The notes: generated by a model from the letters alone, not told the origin. DNA of 45,340 bases from Rhodocyclales bacterium (GCA_016235805.1 JACRIY010000042.1:1-45340), one strand, 5' to 3'; counted from the first letter of the stretch, positions 7,521-17,271 are shown. Program-made: numbers and translations.

Positions 7521-7550
7521 ACAAAAAAGGCAGCCCAACGGGCTGCCTTT
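7521..7550 (-). terminator. Intrinsic terminator of rpmE
   Basis: A perfect 8-base stem, GGCAGCCC with GGGCTGCC, has a 3-base loop and is flanked by six A on the left and five T on the right. It therefore ends in a U-tract in either direction. It lies about 30 bases beyond the rpmE stop and insulates it from the downstream glycosyltransferase gene. Confidence 0.9.
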
Positions 7551-7577
7551 TTGGCACGACGCAGGACTGAGCGGAAC

Positions 7578-7787
7578 TCAGGCTGCCTTCTTGCTGTATT
7601 TCTGGCGGAAGCGCTCGACGCGGCCCGCGGTGTCGACGATCTTCTGCTTGCCGGTATAGAACGGATGGCAGGCGGAGCAGACTTCGATGTGCAGCGGCTT
7701 GACGTTGGTGGAACGGGTGCTGAACTTGTTGCCACAGCTGCAGGTGACTTCAATTTCGGCGTAATTCGGGTGGATGCCGGTTTTCAT
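7578..7787 (-). CDS. rpmE: 50S ribosomal protein L31, zinc-binding type
   Basis: L31 is a 69-residue large-subunit protein at the interface with the 30S subunit. The zinc ligands CSCG at 16-19 and CSAC at 37-40 are present, so this is the zinc-containing (C+) form, not the zinc-independent paralogue induced under zinc starvation. An AAAGGA ribosome site lies seven bases before the ATG. It is a single-gene unit, with a promoter at 7848-7876 and an intrinsic terminator just after the gene. It lies downstream of rho in the same direction, an order common in proteobacteria. Confidence 0.98.
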   Translation of the reverse strand: MKTGIHPNYAEIEVTCSCGNKFSTRSTNVKPLHIEVCSACHPFYTGKQKIVDTAGRVERFRQKYSKKAA

Positions 7788-7847
7788 GGAGTTTTCCTTT
7801 CAGGATCAAGCGCGATTCGTGGGTTTGGCGAACCGACAGAGCCGCGC

Positions 7848-7876
7848 ATTATCCGCTAATTTGCCGCGATGCGCAA
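7848..7876 (-). promoter_or_regulatory. Sigma70-type promoter of rpmE
   Basis: On the minus strand TTGCGC (-35) is followed by exactly 17 bases and GATAAT (-10). This puts transcription start near 7841 and leaves a leader of about 54 bases before the rpmE ATG at 7787. The -35 lies just past the rho stop codon. Confidence 0.7.
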
Positions 7877-7889
7877 TCGGCCCGGCGCA

Positions 7890-9149
7890 TCAGCGCTGGC
7901 GCATGGCGTCGAAGAATTCGCCGTTGTTCTTGGTGGCCTTGACCTTGTCCAGCAGGAATTCCATGGCTTCCATGTCGTCCATGTTGTACAGGAGCTTGCG
8001 CAGGACCCACATTTTCTGCAGCACGGCGGGGACCAGCAGCAGTTCCTCGCGGCGGGTGCCGGAGCGATTGACGTTGATCGCCGGATAGACGCGCTTCTCG
8101 GCCATCTTGCGGTCGAGGTGAATTTCCATGTTGCCGGTGCCCTTGAACTCCTCGTAGATCACGTCGTCCATGCGCGATCCGGTTTCGATCAGCGCCGTGG
8201 CGATGATGGTCAGCGAGCCACCTTCCTCGACGTTGCGCGCGGCGCCGAAGAAGCGCTTGGGCTTTTGCAGGGCATTGGCGTCCACGCCGCCGGTGAGCAC
8301 TTTGCCCGAAGCCGGTTGCACGGTGTTGTAGGCGCGGGCGAGGCGGGTGATGGAGTCGAGCAGGATCACCACGTCTCGCTTGTGTTCGACCAGGCGCTTG
8401 GCTTTTTCGATCACCATTTCGGCGACCTGGACGTGGCGCGTGGCCGGTTCGTCGAAGGTCGAGGCGATGACTTCGCCCTTGACGGTGCGGGTCATTTCCG
8501 TGACTTCCTCGGGACGTTCATCGATCAGCAGCACGATCAGCGTGACGTCGGGATGGTTGGTGGTGATGGCATGGGCCACGTGCTGCATCAGCACGGTCTT
8601 GCCGGCCTTGGGTGGCGAGACGATGAGGCCGCGCTGGCCCTTGCCGATCGGTGCGATCATGTCGATCACGCGGCTGGTGATGTTTTCCTCGCTGCGGGTC
8701 TCGCGCTCCAGCAGCATGTGCACCGTCGGATGCAGCGGCGTCAGGTTCTCGAACAGAATCTTGTGCTTGGCCGCCTCGGGCGATTCGCCATTGACGCGAT
8801 CGACCTTGACCAGGGCGAAGTAGCGCTCGCCTTCCTTGGGGGTGCGGATCTCGCCTTCGATGGTGTCGCCCGAATGCAGGTTGAAACGCCGCACCTGGCT
8901 CGGGCTGATGTAGATGTCGTCGGTGCTGGCGAGGTAGGACTCCTCGGGCGCGCGCAGGAAGCCGAAGCCGTCGGGCAGGATCTCCAGCACGCCGTCGCCG
9001 AAGATGGTTTCCCCTTTCTTCGCCTGGTTTTTCAGCAATGCGTAGATCAGTTCCTGCTTGCGCAGCCGGTTGGCGCCCTCGATGTTGTTGGCGGCCGCCA
9101 TCTCCAGCAACTGGCTGACATGATGGGCTTTGAGCTCGGATAGGTGCAT
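7890..9149 (-). CDS. rho: Transcription termination factor Rho
   Basis: Rho is a hexameric RNA-dependent ATPase and helicase that loads on C-rich rut sites and ends transcription. The 419-residue length equals that of the E. coli protein. Visible elements are the N-terminal helical SAP-like part (1-45), the cold-shock-like RNA-binding fold with [16 protein letters not shown] at 51-66, Walker A PPKAGKT at 179-185, Walker B VVILLDS near 260, and the Q- and R-loop regions. The start is ATG 9149 with a weak AGG upstream. It follows trxA on the same strand after a 174-base leader that is strikingly C-rich, consistent with the known autogenous control of rho. No insertion domain is present. Confidence 0.98.
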   Translation of the reverse strand: MHLSELKAHHVSQLLEMAAANNIEGANRLRKQELIYALLKNQAKKGETIFGDGVLEILPDGFGFLRAPEESYLASTDDIYISPSQVRRFNLHSGDTIEGEIRTPKEGERYFALVKVDRVNGESPEAAKHKILFENLTPLHPTVHMLLERETRSEENITSRVIDMIAPIGKGQRGLIVSPPKAGKTVLMQHVAHAITTNHPDVTLIVLLIDERPEEVTEMTRTVKGEVIASTFDEPATRHVQVAEMVIEKAKRLVEHKRDVVILLDSITRLARAYNTVQPASGKVLTGGVDANALQKPKRFFGAARNVEEGGSLTIIATALIETGSRMDDVIYEEFKGTGNMEIHLDRKMAEKRVYPAINVNRSGTRREELLLVPAVLQKMWVLRKLLYNMDDMEAMEFLLDKVKATKNNGEFFDAMRQR

Positions 9150-9190
9150 GGATTACCTGCGCAGGGATGCCGGCGGAAAGCGCCGGAACG

Positions 9191-9240
9191 GGGGAATCTG
9201 GGGGGTGAATTCAGGAATGAATTCGGACAGGGGGAGAATC
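9191..9240 (-). promoter_or_regulatory. C-rich, G-poor rut-like segment in the rho leader
   Basis: Read in the direction of rho, these 50 bases contain 22 C and only 5 G. The segment also contains the inverted repeat GAATTCA/TGAATTC (9207-9224). It lies about 40-90 bases before the rho start. C-over-G bubbles of this kind are what Rho binds, and E. coli rho is attenuated by its own product in its leader; applying that here is inference. Confidence 0.5.
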
Positions 9241-9286
9241 GATTCGGCGGTGAAACGGCTTGGGCGCCGGATACAACTGCTGCAGC

Positions 9287-9309
9287 GGCCCGGAATCAGA
9301 CTCCGGGCC
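9287..9309 (-). terminator. GC-rich hairpin between trxA and rho
   Basis: A perfect 8-base stem, GGCCCGGA with TCCGGGCC, has a 7-base loop. It begins about 15 bases after the trxA stop. No U-tract follows, so it is more likely a stabilising or attenuating stem than a full terminator, and trxA-rho read-through is possible. Confidence 0.45.
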
Positions 9310-9323
9310 GAAATGTAACGGGA

Positions 9324-9650
9324 TCAGAGATTGCTGTCAATGAAGGCCGTGAGTTGCGATTTCGACAGGGCGCCGACTTTCTGCGCCTCGACCGCGCCGC
9401 CCTTGAACAGCAGCAGCGTCGGAATGCCGCGAATGCCGAACTCGCCGGGTACCTTGGGGTTGTCGTCGATGTTGAGCTTGGCGACGCGCAGCTTGCCGGA
9501 GTAGTCCTTGGCGACCTCATCGAGAATCGGGGCGATCATCTTGCAGGGGCCGCACCATTCGGCCCAGAAGTCGACCAGGGTCGGCACGGCGGAGTCGAGA
9601 ACCTCGGCCTTGAAGGTACTGTCGGTAACGTGGTGAATGTGTTCGCTCAT
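9324..9650 (-). CDS. trxA: Thioredoxin 1
   Basis: This is a 108-residue cytoplasmic disulphide reductase with the active site WCGPC (Cys33 and Cys36), the cis-Pro in GIPTLL near residue 77, and the buried Asp in VDFWAEW. These are the same features and length as E. coli TrxA. The frame is open much further upstream, but the ATG at 9650 is the family start and has GAGGAAT upstream. It lies upstream of rho on the same strand, a conserved pair in proteobacteria. Divergent fdxA begins 180 bases away. Confidence 0.97.
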   Translation of the reverse strand: MSEHIHHVTDSTFKAEVLDSAVPTLVDFWAEWCGPCKMIAPILDEVAKDYSGKLRVAKLNIDDNPKVPGEFGIRGIPTLLLFKGGAVEAQKVGALSKSQLTAFIDSNL

Positions 9651-9830
9651 GAATTCCTCGGGGGGTTGCGCGCCGCGTGGGGCAATGGCTGCCGGATGGC
9701 GCGATGGATTGCAAGGCCTGCTTCGCTTGCGGGTATCAATGCTAGCAAAAAAAACCCGTCGTGGCGAACGCCTCCATGCGCCAAGCGGGCACGGCAATGG
9801 TAAATTGTCCGGCGAATACGGAGCCTGAAC

Positions 9831-10154
9831 ATGACCTACGTCGTCACCGAATCCTGCATCAAATGCAAATACACCGATTGCGTGGATGTTTGCCCCGTGG
9901 ATTGCTTCCACGAGGGGCCGAACTTCCTTGTCATCGATCCTGAGGAATGCATCGACTGCACCCTGTGCGTGGCCGAGTGTCCGGCTGAAGCGATTTTCGC
10001 TGAGGATGACGTGCCCAAGGGGCAGGAGCATTTCACCGCGCTGAATGCCGAGCTATCCAAGCAGTGGCCGGTGATCATCGAGCGCAAGGAGCCGCCGGCC
10101 GATGCCGACGAGTGGCTCAAGAAGGACGGCAAGCTCGCCCTTCTGGAGCGTTGA
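9831..10154 (+). CDS. fdxA: 7Fe ferredoxin (FdxA type)
   Basis: This 107-residue electron carrier holds one [3Fe-4S] and one [4Fe-4S] cluster. Cys9, Cys17 and Cys50 are placed as the 3Fe ligands, and Cys21, Cys40, Cys43 and Cys46 as the 4Fe ligands; Cys12 and Cys25 are extra. The C-terminal extension of about 45 residues, with [17 protein letters not shown], is characteristic of the FdxA/Azotobacter FdI-like family. A CGGAG ribosome site lies seven to eight bases before the ATG. It is divergent from trxA and 44 bases upstream of aroC, which it may share a transcript with. Its redox partner is not encoded nearby. Confidence 0.95.
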   Translation: MTYVVTESCIKCKYTDCVDVCPVDCFHEGPNFLVIDPEECIDCTLCVAECPAEAIFAEDDVPKGQEHFTALNAELSKQWPVIIERKEPPADADEWLKKDGKLALLER

Positions 10155-10198
10155 TCCTTCGCTGATCCGCAGTTCTTTTCGCAGTCTGGATTTATCCC

Positions 10199-11308
10199 AT
10201 GGCCGGCAATACCTTCGGTTCGTTGTTCTGCGTCACCTCCTTTGGCGAATCACACGGACCGGCGATCGGTTGCGTGGTCGACGGCTGCCCGCCTGGCATG
10301 GAACTCACTGCCGCCGACATCCAGCATGAACTCGACCGGCGCAAGCCGGGCACGTCGCGCCACGTTACCCAGCGCCGCGAATCCGACACCGTGGAAATCC
10401 TTTCCGGCGTTTTCGAGGGGCGCACCACCGGGACTCCGATCGCGCTGCTGATCCGCAACGAGGACCAGCGCAGCAAGGATTACGGCGACATCGCGCAGAA
10501 GTTCCGCCCCGGCCATGCCGACTATACCTACTGGCAGAAGTATGGCATCCGCGACCATCGCGGTGGCGGCCGGTCGTCGGCGCGCGAGACCGCCGTGCGC
10601 GTGGCCGCCGGTGCCATCGCCCGCAAGTGGCTGAATGAACGCTACGGGGTCACGGTGCGTGCCTGGATGAGCCGCCTCGGCGAGATCGACATTCCCTTCA
10701 CCGACGAATCAGCGATCGACGGCAACCCCTTCTTCGCGCCGGATGCCGCTGTCGTGGCGGAACTCGAAGCCTACATGGATGCCCTGCGCAAGTCGGGCGA
10801 TTCGGTGGGTGCCGAGGTCACCGTCATCGCGCGCGGCATGCCCGTGGGCTGGGGCGATCCGGTGTACGACCGGCTCGATGCCGACATTGCCTACGCCATG
10901 ATGGGCATCAACGCCGTGAAGGGCGTCGAGATCGGCGCCGGTTTTCGTTCGGTGACGCAGAAGGGCAGTGAACACGGCGATGAACTGACGCCGCAGGGCT
11001 TCCTCGGCAACAATGCCGGCGGCGTGCTGGGCGGGATATCCACCGGGCAGGATGTCGTGGCGCGCATCGCGGTCAAGCCGACGTCCAGCATCCGCCTGTC
11101 GCGCCGGACCATCAATGTCGCGGGCGAGGCGACCGATATTTCGACACTCGGCCGCCACGATCCCTGCGTCGGCATCCGCGCCACGCCGATCGCCGAGGCG
11201 ATGCTGGCGCTGGTGCTGATCGACGCCGCGCTGCGCCATCGCGCCCAGTGCGCCGACGTCGATTGCCCGACGCCGAAAATTGCGGCCGAGGCTCCGAGGC
11301 GCGGCTGA
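10199..11308 (+). CDS. aroC: Chorismate synthase
   Basis: AroC makes chorismate from 5-enolpyruvylshikimate 3-phosphate, the last common step of aromatic amino acid synthesis, and uses reduced FMN. The 369-residue length is normal. The signatures [18 protein letters not shown] near 14-31, the central [20 protein letters not shown] segment near 122-141 and the C-terminal [10 protein letters not shown] near 317-326 are present. It needs a reduced flavin, so the adjacent ferredoxin gene could be relevant, but that link is only suggestive. The DUF465 gene follows after 46 bases. Confidence 0.98.
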   Translation: MAGNTFGSLFCVTSFGESHGPAIGCVVDGCPPGMELTAADIQHELDRRKPGTSRHVTQRRESDTVEILSGVFEGRTTGTPIALLIRNEDQRSKDYGDIAQKFRPGHADYTYWQKYGIRDHRGGGRSSARETAVRVAAGAIARKWLNERYGVTVRAWMSRLGEIDIPFTDESAIDGNPFFAPDAAVVAELEAYMDALRKSGDSVGAEVTVIARGMPVGWGDPVYDRLDADIAYAMMGINAVKGVEIGAGFRSVTQKGSEHGDELTPQGFLGNNAGGVLGGISTGQDVVARIAVKPTSSIRLSRRTINVAGEATDISTLGRHDPCVGIRATPIAEAMLALVLIDAALRHRAQCADVDCPTPKIAAEAPRRG

Positions 11309-11354
11309 TAGAATTTTTCAACATTTTTTCAAAGCTATATTCAGGGAAGAAATC

Positions 11355-11618
11355 ATGCGCGTCGATCACCACGATCTCTATACCGAATTTCCCGACATGC
11401 GCGACGCCATCGACGCCTTGAAGGCGCAGGGCGGTTACATCGGCAGCCTGTTCGGGCGTTACAACCGGCTCACCGGAAAGGTCGAAGACCTCGAGGAACA
11501 CGACATGCCGGTCGCCGACTTCACCCTCGAGGACATGAAGAAGGCTCGGGTCAAGCTCAAGGACGAGATCTTCCATTTGCTGGTGGCCTTCCGCGCCGGC
11601 CAGAAACACCCGGCTTGA
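11355..11618 (+). CDS. DUF465 (YdcH-like) family protein
   Basis: This is an 87-residue, highly charged helical protein of the YdcH/DUF465 type, a small family of unknown function. It matches the family pattern of two helices joined by a polar turn, with YTEFPDMRDAIDALKAQGGYI and the late VKLKDEIFHLL. The frame is open from 11280, but the ATG at 11355 has GGAAGA upstream and gives the family-length protein. The preceding gap is A/T-rich, with a TATATT at 11336-11341 that could be a -10 box. Its stop overlaps the TTG start of the MFS gene. Confidence 0.85.
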   Translation: MRVDHHDLYTEFPDMRDAIDALKAQGGYIGSLFGRYNRLTGKVEDLEEHDMPVADFTLEDMKKARVKLKDEIFHLLVAFRAGQKHPA

Positions 11619-12772
11619 TCTTTCCCCCGCACGGCCGGCTGGCCGTCTGGTACTTCTGGTACTTCGCGTTCATCGGCGCCTTCCTGCCGTACTTCGCGCT
11701 GTACCTGCAAGCCATAGGGCTGTCCGCCGGACGCATTGCGGTGCTGATGTCGCTTGGTCAGTTCATGCGGCTGCTGGCGCCCCTGCTCTGGAGCTGGCTG
11801 GCCGACAGCAGCGGGCGGCGGGTGCGGATCGTCGTCGCGTCGACGGTGGCGTCGCTGGTGAGCTTTTCCGCCGTATTCCTGACCCAGGATTTCGTCGGCC
11901 TGCTGCTCGGCCTGGCCCTGCTGCATTTTTTCTGGAGCGCCTCGTTGCCGCTGGTCGAAGCCCTGACCCTGGCGCACCTGGCGCCCAATCCGGAGCGTTA
12001 CGGGCGCATCCGGTTGTGGGGATCGGTCGGCTTCATCGTCACGGTGCTCGGGGTCGGGCTGCTGCTCGACGTTGCGCCGATCAGTGCGCAGCTATGGGTC
12101 AGTTGGGCGCTGCTGCTGGGCACCACGCTAAGCGCGCTGACCCTCACCGAGGTGAAGGGGGCGGCAGGCCAGGTCACCAGCCCGATCATGGACGTGCTGC
12201 GCCAGCGCAAGGTGGCCTACCTGCTGGCGGCCGGGATGTTCATGACGGCGGCGCACGGGGCGCTCTATGTCTTCTATTCGATCCACCTGGTGGCTCAAGG
12301 GTATGGAAAGACCCTGGTCGGCCTGCTGTGGACCCTCGGCGTCGTGGCCGAGATCGCCGTATTCCTCGTAATGCCGCGCATCGCGCGACGGGTTTCACTG
12401 CGGCGGATCCTGATGGTGTGCTTCGCTCTGGCGGTGCTGCGTTTCCTGGTCATCGGCTGGGCCGTCGAATTCGTCGTCCTGCTTTTCATCGCGCAACTGC
12501 TGCACGGTGCCAGTTTCGGCGCGCACCATGCGGCCACCATGGCGGCGCTCAACCACTGGTTCGCGGCCGGCCAGCAGGCAAGGGCCCAGGCGCTCTACGG
12601 CAGCGTGGCCTATGGCGCGGGTGGCCTGGGCGGTGCTCTGCTGGCCGGCGCCTTGTGGGAAAGCGCCGGTCCGGCCATCACTTTCAGCGCCGCGTCCGGG
12701 CTGGCACTGATCGGCCTGATTCTGGTCTGGCGCGGCGTTCCGGCGGATCCGGCGCCAGAGCCTGTGCGATAA
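11615..12772 (+). CDS. MFS transporter, HcaT/PPP family
   Basis: This 385-residue inner-membrane protein has about 12 hydrophobic segments in two halves. The N-terminus WYFWYFAFIGAFLPYFALYL and the A-loop-like LADSSGRRVRI near residue 70 fit the major facilitator superfamily branch that includes E. coli HcaT (3-phenylpropionate:proton symporter). The substrate is unknown; many members are annotated only by similarity. Translation appears to start at TTG 11615, overlapping the DUF465 stop as TTGA. No better start exists before the first membrane segment, so the two genes may be translationally coupled. It ends 30 bases before leuC. Confidence 0.85.
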   Translation: MIFPPHGRLAVWYFWYFAFIGAFLPYFALYLQAIGLSAGRIAVLMSLGQFMRLLAPLLWSWLADSSGRRVRIVVASTVASLVSFSAVFLTQDFVGLLLGLALLHFFWSASLPLVEALTLAHLAPNPERYGRIRLWGSVGFIVTVLGVGLLLDVAPISAQLWVSWALLLGTTLSALTLTEVKGAAGQVTSPIMDVLRQRKVAYLLAAGMFMTAAHGALYVFYSIHLVAQGYGKTLVGLLWTLGVVAEIAVFLVMPRIARRVSLRRILMVCFALAVLRFLVIGWAVEFVVLLFIAQLLHGASFGAHHAATMAALNHWFAAGQQARAQALYGSVAYGAGGLGGALLAGALWESAGPAITFSAASGLALIGLILVWRGVPADPAPEPVR

Positions 12773-12773
12773 T
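12765..12773 (+). promoter_or_regulatory. Candidate extended -10 promoter for leuC
   Basis: TGCGATAAT matches the extended -10 form (TG-N-TATAAT-like). It would start transcription near 12780, about 23 bases before the leuC ATG. No good -35 is seen, and the element overlaps the MFS stop codon. It would let the leu genes be expressed apart from aroC. Confidence 0.35.
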
Positions 12774-12802
12774 TACGGGTCCATTTCGCGTCACCCCACA
12801 TC

Positions 12803-14209
12803 ATGGCAAGAACGCTTTACGAAAAACTCTGGGACAGTCACGTGGTCCACGTCGAGGACGACGGTACGGCGCTGCTCTACATCGATCGCCACCTGGTGCA
12901 TGAAGTGACCAGCCCGCAGGCCTTCGAGGGCCTCAAACTGGCCGGGCGCAAGCCCTGGCGGGTGAGTTCGATCGTCGCTACGGCCGACCACAACACGCCG
13001 ACCTCGCATTGGGAACAGGGCATCACGGATCCGATCTCGCGCCAGCAGGTCGAAACCCTGGACGCCAACATCCGCGAGGTCGGGGCGCTGGCCTACTTCC
13101 CGTTCAAGGACAAGCGTCAGGGCATCGTGCACGTCGTCGGCCCGGAGAACGGTGCCACGCTGCCGGGTATGACGGTGGTCTGTGGTGATTCGCACACCTC
13201 GACGCACGGCGCCTTCGCCTGCCTCGCGCACGGCATCGGCACCTCCGAGGTCGAACATGTCCTGGCGACGCAATGCCTGCTGCAGAAGAAGTCGAAGACC
13301 ATGCTGGTCCGGGTCGATGGAAAAGTCGGCGCTGGCGTTACGGCGAAGGACATCGTGCTCGCGCTGATCGGACGTATCGGCACCGCGGGCGGCAACGGCT
13401 ATGCCATCGAGTTCGGCGGCTCGGCGATCCGCGCGCTGTCGATGGAGGGCCGCATGACGGTATGCAACATGGCGATCGAGGCCGGTGCCCGGGTTGGCTT
13501 CGTTGCCGCCGACGACACCACCATCGCCTATCTCAAGGGCCTCAGCTTCTCGCCCAAGGGTGCAGACTGGGACAAGGCCGTTGCCCATTGGCGCGGCCTG
13601 GTGTCGGACCCCGATGCGCGCTTCGACGCGGTGATCGAGATGGATGCGAGCCGCATCGTGCCGCAGGTGACCTGGGGCACCTCGCCGGAAATGGTCACCG
13701 GCATCGACGGCACCGTGCCGGCGCCCGAAGATTTCAAGGATCCGGTCAAGAGCGAGGGCGTGGCCCGCGCGCTGCAGTACATGGGCCTGACGCCGCGCAT
13801 GCGCATCGACCAGATCGCCATCGACAAGGTCTTCATCGGTTCCTGCACCAATTCCCGCATCGAGGATCTGCGCGCCGCCGCCGCCGTGGCCCGGGGACGC
13901 CATGTCGCCGCCAACGTCAAGCTCGCGTTGGTGGTGCCGGGTTCCGGTTTGATCAAGGCGCAGGCCGAGGCCGAAGGCCTGGACAAGATTTTCACCGCCG
14001 CCGGTTTCGAGTGGCGCCAGCCGGGCTGCTCGATGTGCCTGGCGATGAATGACGATCGCCTCAATCCTGGCGAGCGTTGCGCTTCCACCTCGAACCGCAA
14101 TTTCGAGGGGCGCCAAGGCGCGGGCGGCCGCACCCACCTGGTCAGTCCGGCAATGGCGGCAGCGGCGGCAATCGCCGGCCGCTTTGCCGATGTTCGTCAG
14201 TTGTCGTAA
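12803..14209 (+). CDS. leuC: 3-isopropylmalate dehydratase, large subunit
   Basis: LeuC forms with LeuD the isomerase that converts 2-isopropylmalate to 3-isopropylmalate in leucine synthesis. The 468-residue length is normal. The [4Fe-4S] ligands are Cys348 in SCTNSR and Cys409 and Cys412 in GCSMCLAMN. Other aconitase-family marks are [21 protein letters not shown] near 129-149 and the C-terminal [18 protein letters not shown]. It starts the leuC-lipoprotein-leuD-leuB run. Confidence 0.98.
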   Translation: MARTLYEKLWDSHVVHVEDDGTALLYIDRHLVHEVTSPQAFEGLKLAGRKPWRVSSIVATADHNTPTSHWEQGITDPISRQQVETLDANIREVGALAYFPFKDKRQGIVHVVGPENGATLPGMTVVCGDSHTSTHGAFACLAHGIGTSEVEHVLATQCLLQKKSKTMLVRVDGKVGAGVTAKDIVLALIGRIGTAGGNGYAIEFGGSAIRALSMEGRMTVCNMAIEAGARVGFVAADDTTIAYLKGLSFSPKGADWDKAVAHWRGLVSDPDARFDAVIEMDASRIVPQVTWGTSPEMVTGIDGTVPAPEDFKDPVKSEGVARALQYMGLTPRMRIDQIAIDKVFIGSCTNSRIEDLRAAAAVARGRHVAANVKLALVVPGSGLIKAQAEAEGLDKIFTAAGFEWRQPGCSMCLAMNDDRLNPGERCASTSNRNFEGRQGAGGRTHLVSPAMAAAAAIAGRFADVRQLS

Positions 14210-14219
14210 GGAGATTGTC

Positions 14220-14354
14220 GTGAGCAATACGCCCATGTCCCGCATCCTGGTTGCTTTAGCATTGATGCTTGCCCTGTCCGCCTGCAATACGGTGTCCGGC
14301 ATCGGCAAGGACCTCAAGAAGGGTGGCGAAGCCATCGAGAAGTCGGCCAAGTAA
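14220..14354 (+). CDS. Entericidin-like small lipoprotein
   Basis: This 44-residue protein has a lipobox LSAC near residues 18-22, followed by [22 protein letters not shown], the amphipathic tail of the entericidin A/B (Ecn) family. The mature product would be a lipid-anchored peptide of about 23 residues in the envelope. The start is taken as GTG 14220 because AAGGAG lies six bases upstream; an ATG at 14235 is the alternative. Its stop TAA overlaps the leuD ATG by one base. A small Ecn-like gene between leuC and leuD recurs in betaproteobacteria and has no known link to leucine synthesis. Confidence 0.85.
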   Translation: MSNTPMSRILVALALMLALSACNTVSGIGKDLKKGGEAIEKSAK

Positions 14355-14992
14355 TGGAAAAGTTCATCAAGCTCGACGGCCTGGTGGCGCCACTCGACCG
14401 CGCCAACGTCGATACCGATGCCATCATTCCCAAGCAGTTCCTCAAGTCGATCAAGCGTTCCGGCTTCGGTCCGAACGCGTTCGACGAGTGGCGCTACATG
14501 GATCATGGCGAACCCGGCCAAGACTGCGCGAAGCGGCCGAAGAACCCCAATTTCGTGCTCAATCAGGAACGCTACCAGGGAGCGTCGATACTGTTGGCGC
14601 GCAGCAATTTCGGTTGCGGCTCGTCGCGCGAGCATGCGCCCTGGGCGCTGCATGACTTCGGCTTTCGCGCCATCATCGGCGAATCCTTCGCCGACATCTT
14701 TTTCAACAATTCCTTCAAGAACGGCCTCCTGCCGGTGGTCCTGCCCAAGGCAGAGATCGACGCCCTGTTCGGCCTGACGGAGCACACGCCGGGCTATCGT
14801 CTGACGGTCGACCTTCCTGCGCAGGTGGTAGTGCGGCCCGACGGACATGCGATCCCGTTCCAGGTCGACGCGTTTCGCAAGGAATGCATGCTCAATGGCT
14901 GGGACGACATCGGCCTGACCCTGCGCCACGCTGAAAAGATTCGCGAATTCGAGGTTCGCCGGCGAATCGAGCAACCCTGGCTTTTTGCCTGA
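14354..14992 (+). CDS. leuD: 3-isopropylmalate dehydratase, small subunit
   Basis: LeuD is the swivelling small subunit that completes the LeuC active site. Its 212 residues match the proteobacterial LeuD length. The family marks are [16 protein letters not shown] near 17-32, [21 protein letters not shown] near 79-99 and [17 protein letters not shown] near 113-129. The ATG overlaps the last base of the lipoprotein stop (TAATG), indicating coupled translation. Confidence 0.97.
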   Translation: MEKFIKLDGLVAPLDRANVDTDAIIPKQFLKSIKRSGFGPNAFDEWRYMDHGEPGQDCAKRPKNPNFVLNQERYQGASILLARSNFGCGSSREHAPWALHDFGFRAIIGESFADIFFNNSFKNGLLPVVLPKAEIDALFGLTEHTPGYRLTVDLPAQVVVRPDGHAIPFQVDAFRKECMLNGWDDIGLTLRHAEKIREFEVRRRIEQPWLFA

Positions 14993-15002
14993 AGGATAGT
15001 TG

Positions 15003-16067
15003 ATGAAGATATGTGTTCTCCCCGGCGACGGTATCGGCCCGGAAATCATGGCCGAGGCAGTGCGGGTCCTCAAGGCGCTTGACCTCAAGCTGGAACTGGA
15101 GGAAGCCCTGCTGGGCGGCTGCGCCGTGGATGCGACCGGCAGCCCCTATCCTGATGCAACCCAGAAGCTTGCCCAGGCCGCGGACGCCGTGCTGCTGGGC
15201 GCCGTCGGCGGTCCGCAATGGGACAACAATCCGCGCGAGCAACGACCGGAACGCGGCCTGCTGGGCATTCGCAAGCAACTGGGTTTGTTCGCCAACCTGC
15301 GCCCCGCGATCCTGTATCCGGAACTCGCCAATGCCTCGACACTGAAGCCGGAAATCGTGGCCGGCCTCGACATCCTGATCGTGCGAGAACTCACCGGCGA
15401 CATCTATTTCGGCCAGCCGCGCGGGATCGAGGTGCGCGATGTCGACGGCCAGAAGCAACGCTTCGGCTTCAATACCATGCATTACACCGAGAGCGAGATC
15501 CGCCGCATCGTGCGCGTCGCCTTCGAGGCGGCAAGAAAGCGCAGCAGGAAACTCTGTTCGGTGGACAAGATGAACGTGCTCGAATGCACCCAGCTCTGGC
15601 GCGATGTGGCGACCGAGACGGCGAAGGAATATCCGGACGTCGAACTCACCCACATGCTGGTGGACAACGCCGCCATGCAGTTGGTGAAGAATCCCAAGCA
15701 GTTCGACGTCATGGTCACCGGCAACATGTTCGGCGACATCCTTTCCGACGAAGCCTCGATGCTGACCGGCTCGATCGGCATGCTGCCCTCGGCGTCTCTC
15801 GATGCCAACAACAAGGGCCTTTACGAGCCCTCGCACGGGTCGGCGCCCGACATCGCGGGCAAGGGCGTGGCCAATCCGCTGGCGACCATCCTTTCCGCCG
15901 CCATGATGCTGCGCTACACTTTTGCGAATGAGGCTGCCGCCGGGCGCATCGAGGCCGCCGTGAAGAAGGTCCTTGCCCAGGGCTTCCGCACCGGCGACAT
16001 TTTCGAACCCGGTACCCGAAAGGTCGGCACCCGGGAAATGGGCGACGCCGTGGTCGCGGCGCTGTAA
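15003..16067 (+). CDS. leuB: 3-isopropylmalate dehydrogenase
   Basis: LeuB oxidises and decarboxylates 3-isopropylmalate with NAD, the third step of leucine synthesis. The protein has 354 residues from ATG 15003; a TTG at 15000 is also in frame. Marks are [10 protein letters not shown] at 5-14, the substrate Arg motif [14 protein letters not shown] near 95-108, the catalytic Lys in SVDKMNVLE, and [26 protein letters not shown] with the metal-binding Asp residues near 242-267. An AAGGATA ribosome site lies about six bases upstream. Confidence 0.98.
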   Translation: MKICVLPGDGIGPEIMAEAVRVLKALDLKLELEEALLGGCAVDATGSPYPDATQKLAQAADAVLLGAVGGPQWDNNPREQRPERGLLGIRKQLGLFANLRPAILYPELANASTLKPEIVAGLDILIVRELTGDIYFGQPRGIEVRDVDGQKQRFGFNTMHYTESEIRRIVRVAFEAARKRSRKLCSVDKMNVLECTQLWRDVATETAKEYPDVELTHMLVDNAAMQLVKNPKQFDVMVTGNMFGDILSDEASMLTGSIGMLPSASLDANNKGLYEPSHGSAPDIAGKGVANPLATILSAAMMLRYTFANEAAAGRIEAAVKKVLAQGFRTGDIFEPGTRKVGTREMGDAVVAAL

Positions 16068-16088
16068 TCCGATAATGAGAGATTGATC

Positions 16089-17198
16089 ATGAAGCGAGTA
16101 GGTCTGGTGGGTTGGCGTGGCATGGTAGGTTCGGTCCTGATGCAGCGCATGCGGGAGGAGGGCGATTTCGCCCTTATCGAGCCGGTATTTTTTACGACCT
16201 CGAATCCCGGCGGCAAGGCACCGGCGTTTGCCGATGGCGCGCCCCCGCTCAAGGACGCAAAGGACATCGAAGCGCTGCGCCAGCTCGATATCATCATCAG
16301 CTGCCAGGGTGGCGATTACACCACCGAGGTGTTCCCCAAGCTGCGCGCCGCGGGCTGGAACGGCCACTGGATCGACGCCGCGTCGAGCCTGCGCATGAAA
16401 GATGACTGCGTGATCATCCTCGATCCGGTCAACATGGACGTGATCAAGGACGCACTGGCCAGGGGCGGCCGCAACTGGATCGGCGGCAACTGCACGGTCA
16501 GCCTGATGATGATGGCGCTGGGCGGTCTGTTCAAGGCTGGGCTGATCGAATGGATGACCTCGATGACCTATCAGGCGGCATCCGGCGCCGGGGCGCAGAA
16601 CATGCGCGAACTGCTGTCGCAGATGGGCGAGGCGCATCGCGTGGTGAAGGATCTGCTCGACGATCCCGCGTCGGCCATTCTCGACATCGATCGCGAAGTG
16701 GCCGGAATCCTGCGTGATGACGGATTCCCGACCGCCAACTTCGGCGTGCCGTTGGCCGGTTCGCTGATTCCCTGGATCGACAAGGATCTGGGCAATGGCC
16801 AGAGCCGCGAGGAGTGGAAGGGGCAGGCCGAGACCAACAAGATCCTCGGCCGCAGCGCCACGCCGATTCCGGTCGATGGCCTGTGCGTTCGCATCGGCGC
16901 GATGCGCTGCCACTCGCAGGCGATGACGATCAAGCTTGCCCGCGATGTTCCGCTGGACGAGATCAACGGCATGCTTGCGGCGCACAACGACTGGGTCAAG
17001 GTCATTCCCAACCAGCGTGATGTCACCTTGAAGGAACTGACCCCGACAGCGGTGACCGGAACGCTGGGCGTTCCCGTCGGTCGCCTGCGCAAGCTCAGCA
17101 TGGGACCGCAGTACCTGTCGGCATTTACCGTCGGCGATCAGTTATTGTGGGGCGCTGCGGAGCCCTTGCGACGCATGTTGCGCATTCTGTTGCATTGA
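16089..17198 (+). CDS. asd: Aspartate-semialdehyde dehydrogenase
   Basis: Asd reduces beta-aspartyl phosphate to aspartate semialdehyde, the branch point to lysine, diaminopimelate, methionine and threonine. It has 369 residues from ATG 16089. The nucleotide-binding [14 protein letters not shown] lies near 8-21, and the catalytic Cys135 sits in [10 protein letters not shown], the same number as in E. coli. This is the Gram-negative (Asd1) type. It follows leuB by 21 bases and closes this biosynthetic run; a GC-rich stem CCGGGG/CCCCGG follows at 17283-17298. Confidence 0.98.
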   Translation: MKRVGLVGWRGMVGSVLMQRMREEGDFALIEPVFFTTSNPGGKAPAFADGAPPLKDAKDIEALRQLDIIISCQGGDYTTEVFPKLRAAGWNGHWIDAASSLRMKDDCVIILDPVNMDVIKDALARGGRNWIGGNCTVSLMMMALGGLFKAGLIEWMTSMTYQAASGAGAQNMRELLSQMGEAHRVVKDLLDDPASAILDIDREVAGILRDDGFPTANFGVPLAGSLIPWIDKDLGNGQSREEWKGQAETNKILGRSATPIPVDGLCVRIGAMRCHSQAMTIKLARDVPLDEINGMLAAHNDWVKVIPNQRDVTLKELTPTAVTGTLGVPVGRLRKLSMGPQYLSAFTVGDQLLWGAAEPLRRMLRILLH

Positions 17199-17242
17199 TG
17201 CCGTGGCTCATGTGTCATTGGTATGTGATGGGAAGGTTGAGC

Positions 17243-17271
17243 TTGCATCGCTAATATCATGATGTTATTTT
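17243..17271 (+). promoter_or_regulatory. Candidate fimV promoter with overlapping inverted repeat
   Basis: TTGCAT, 17 bases and TATTTT form a plausible sigma70 promoter. The spacer and -10 contain the near-palindrome AATATCATGATGTTATT (17253-17269; seven of eight pairs match), placed where a repressor could block polymerase. Transcription would start near 17278, giving a GC-rich leader of about 205 bases before the fimV GTG, with the stems CCGGGG/CCCCGG (17283-17298) and CCGCTAGCGG (17315-17324). No known riboswitch is recognised. Confidence 0.4.

Noticed and set aside
12791-16985. Very long minus-strand open frames (765 and 697 residues) opposite leuC, leuD, leuB and asd
   Set aside because: They are antisense shadows of well-recognised genes. 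Their translations are rich in His, Arg, Gly and Ala with no domain pattern, as expected from the G+C-rich codon use of the opposite strand.
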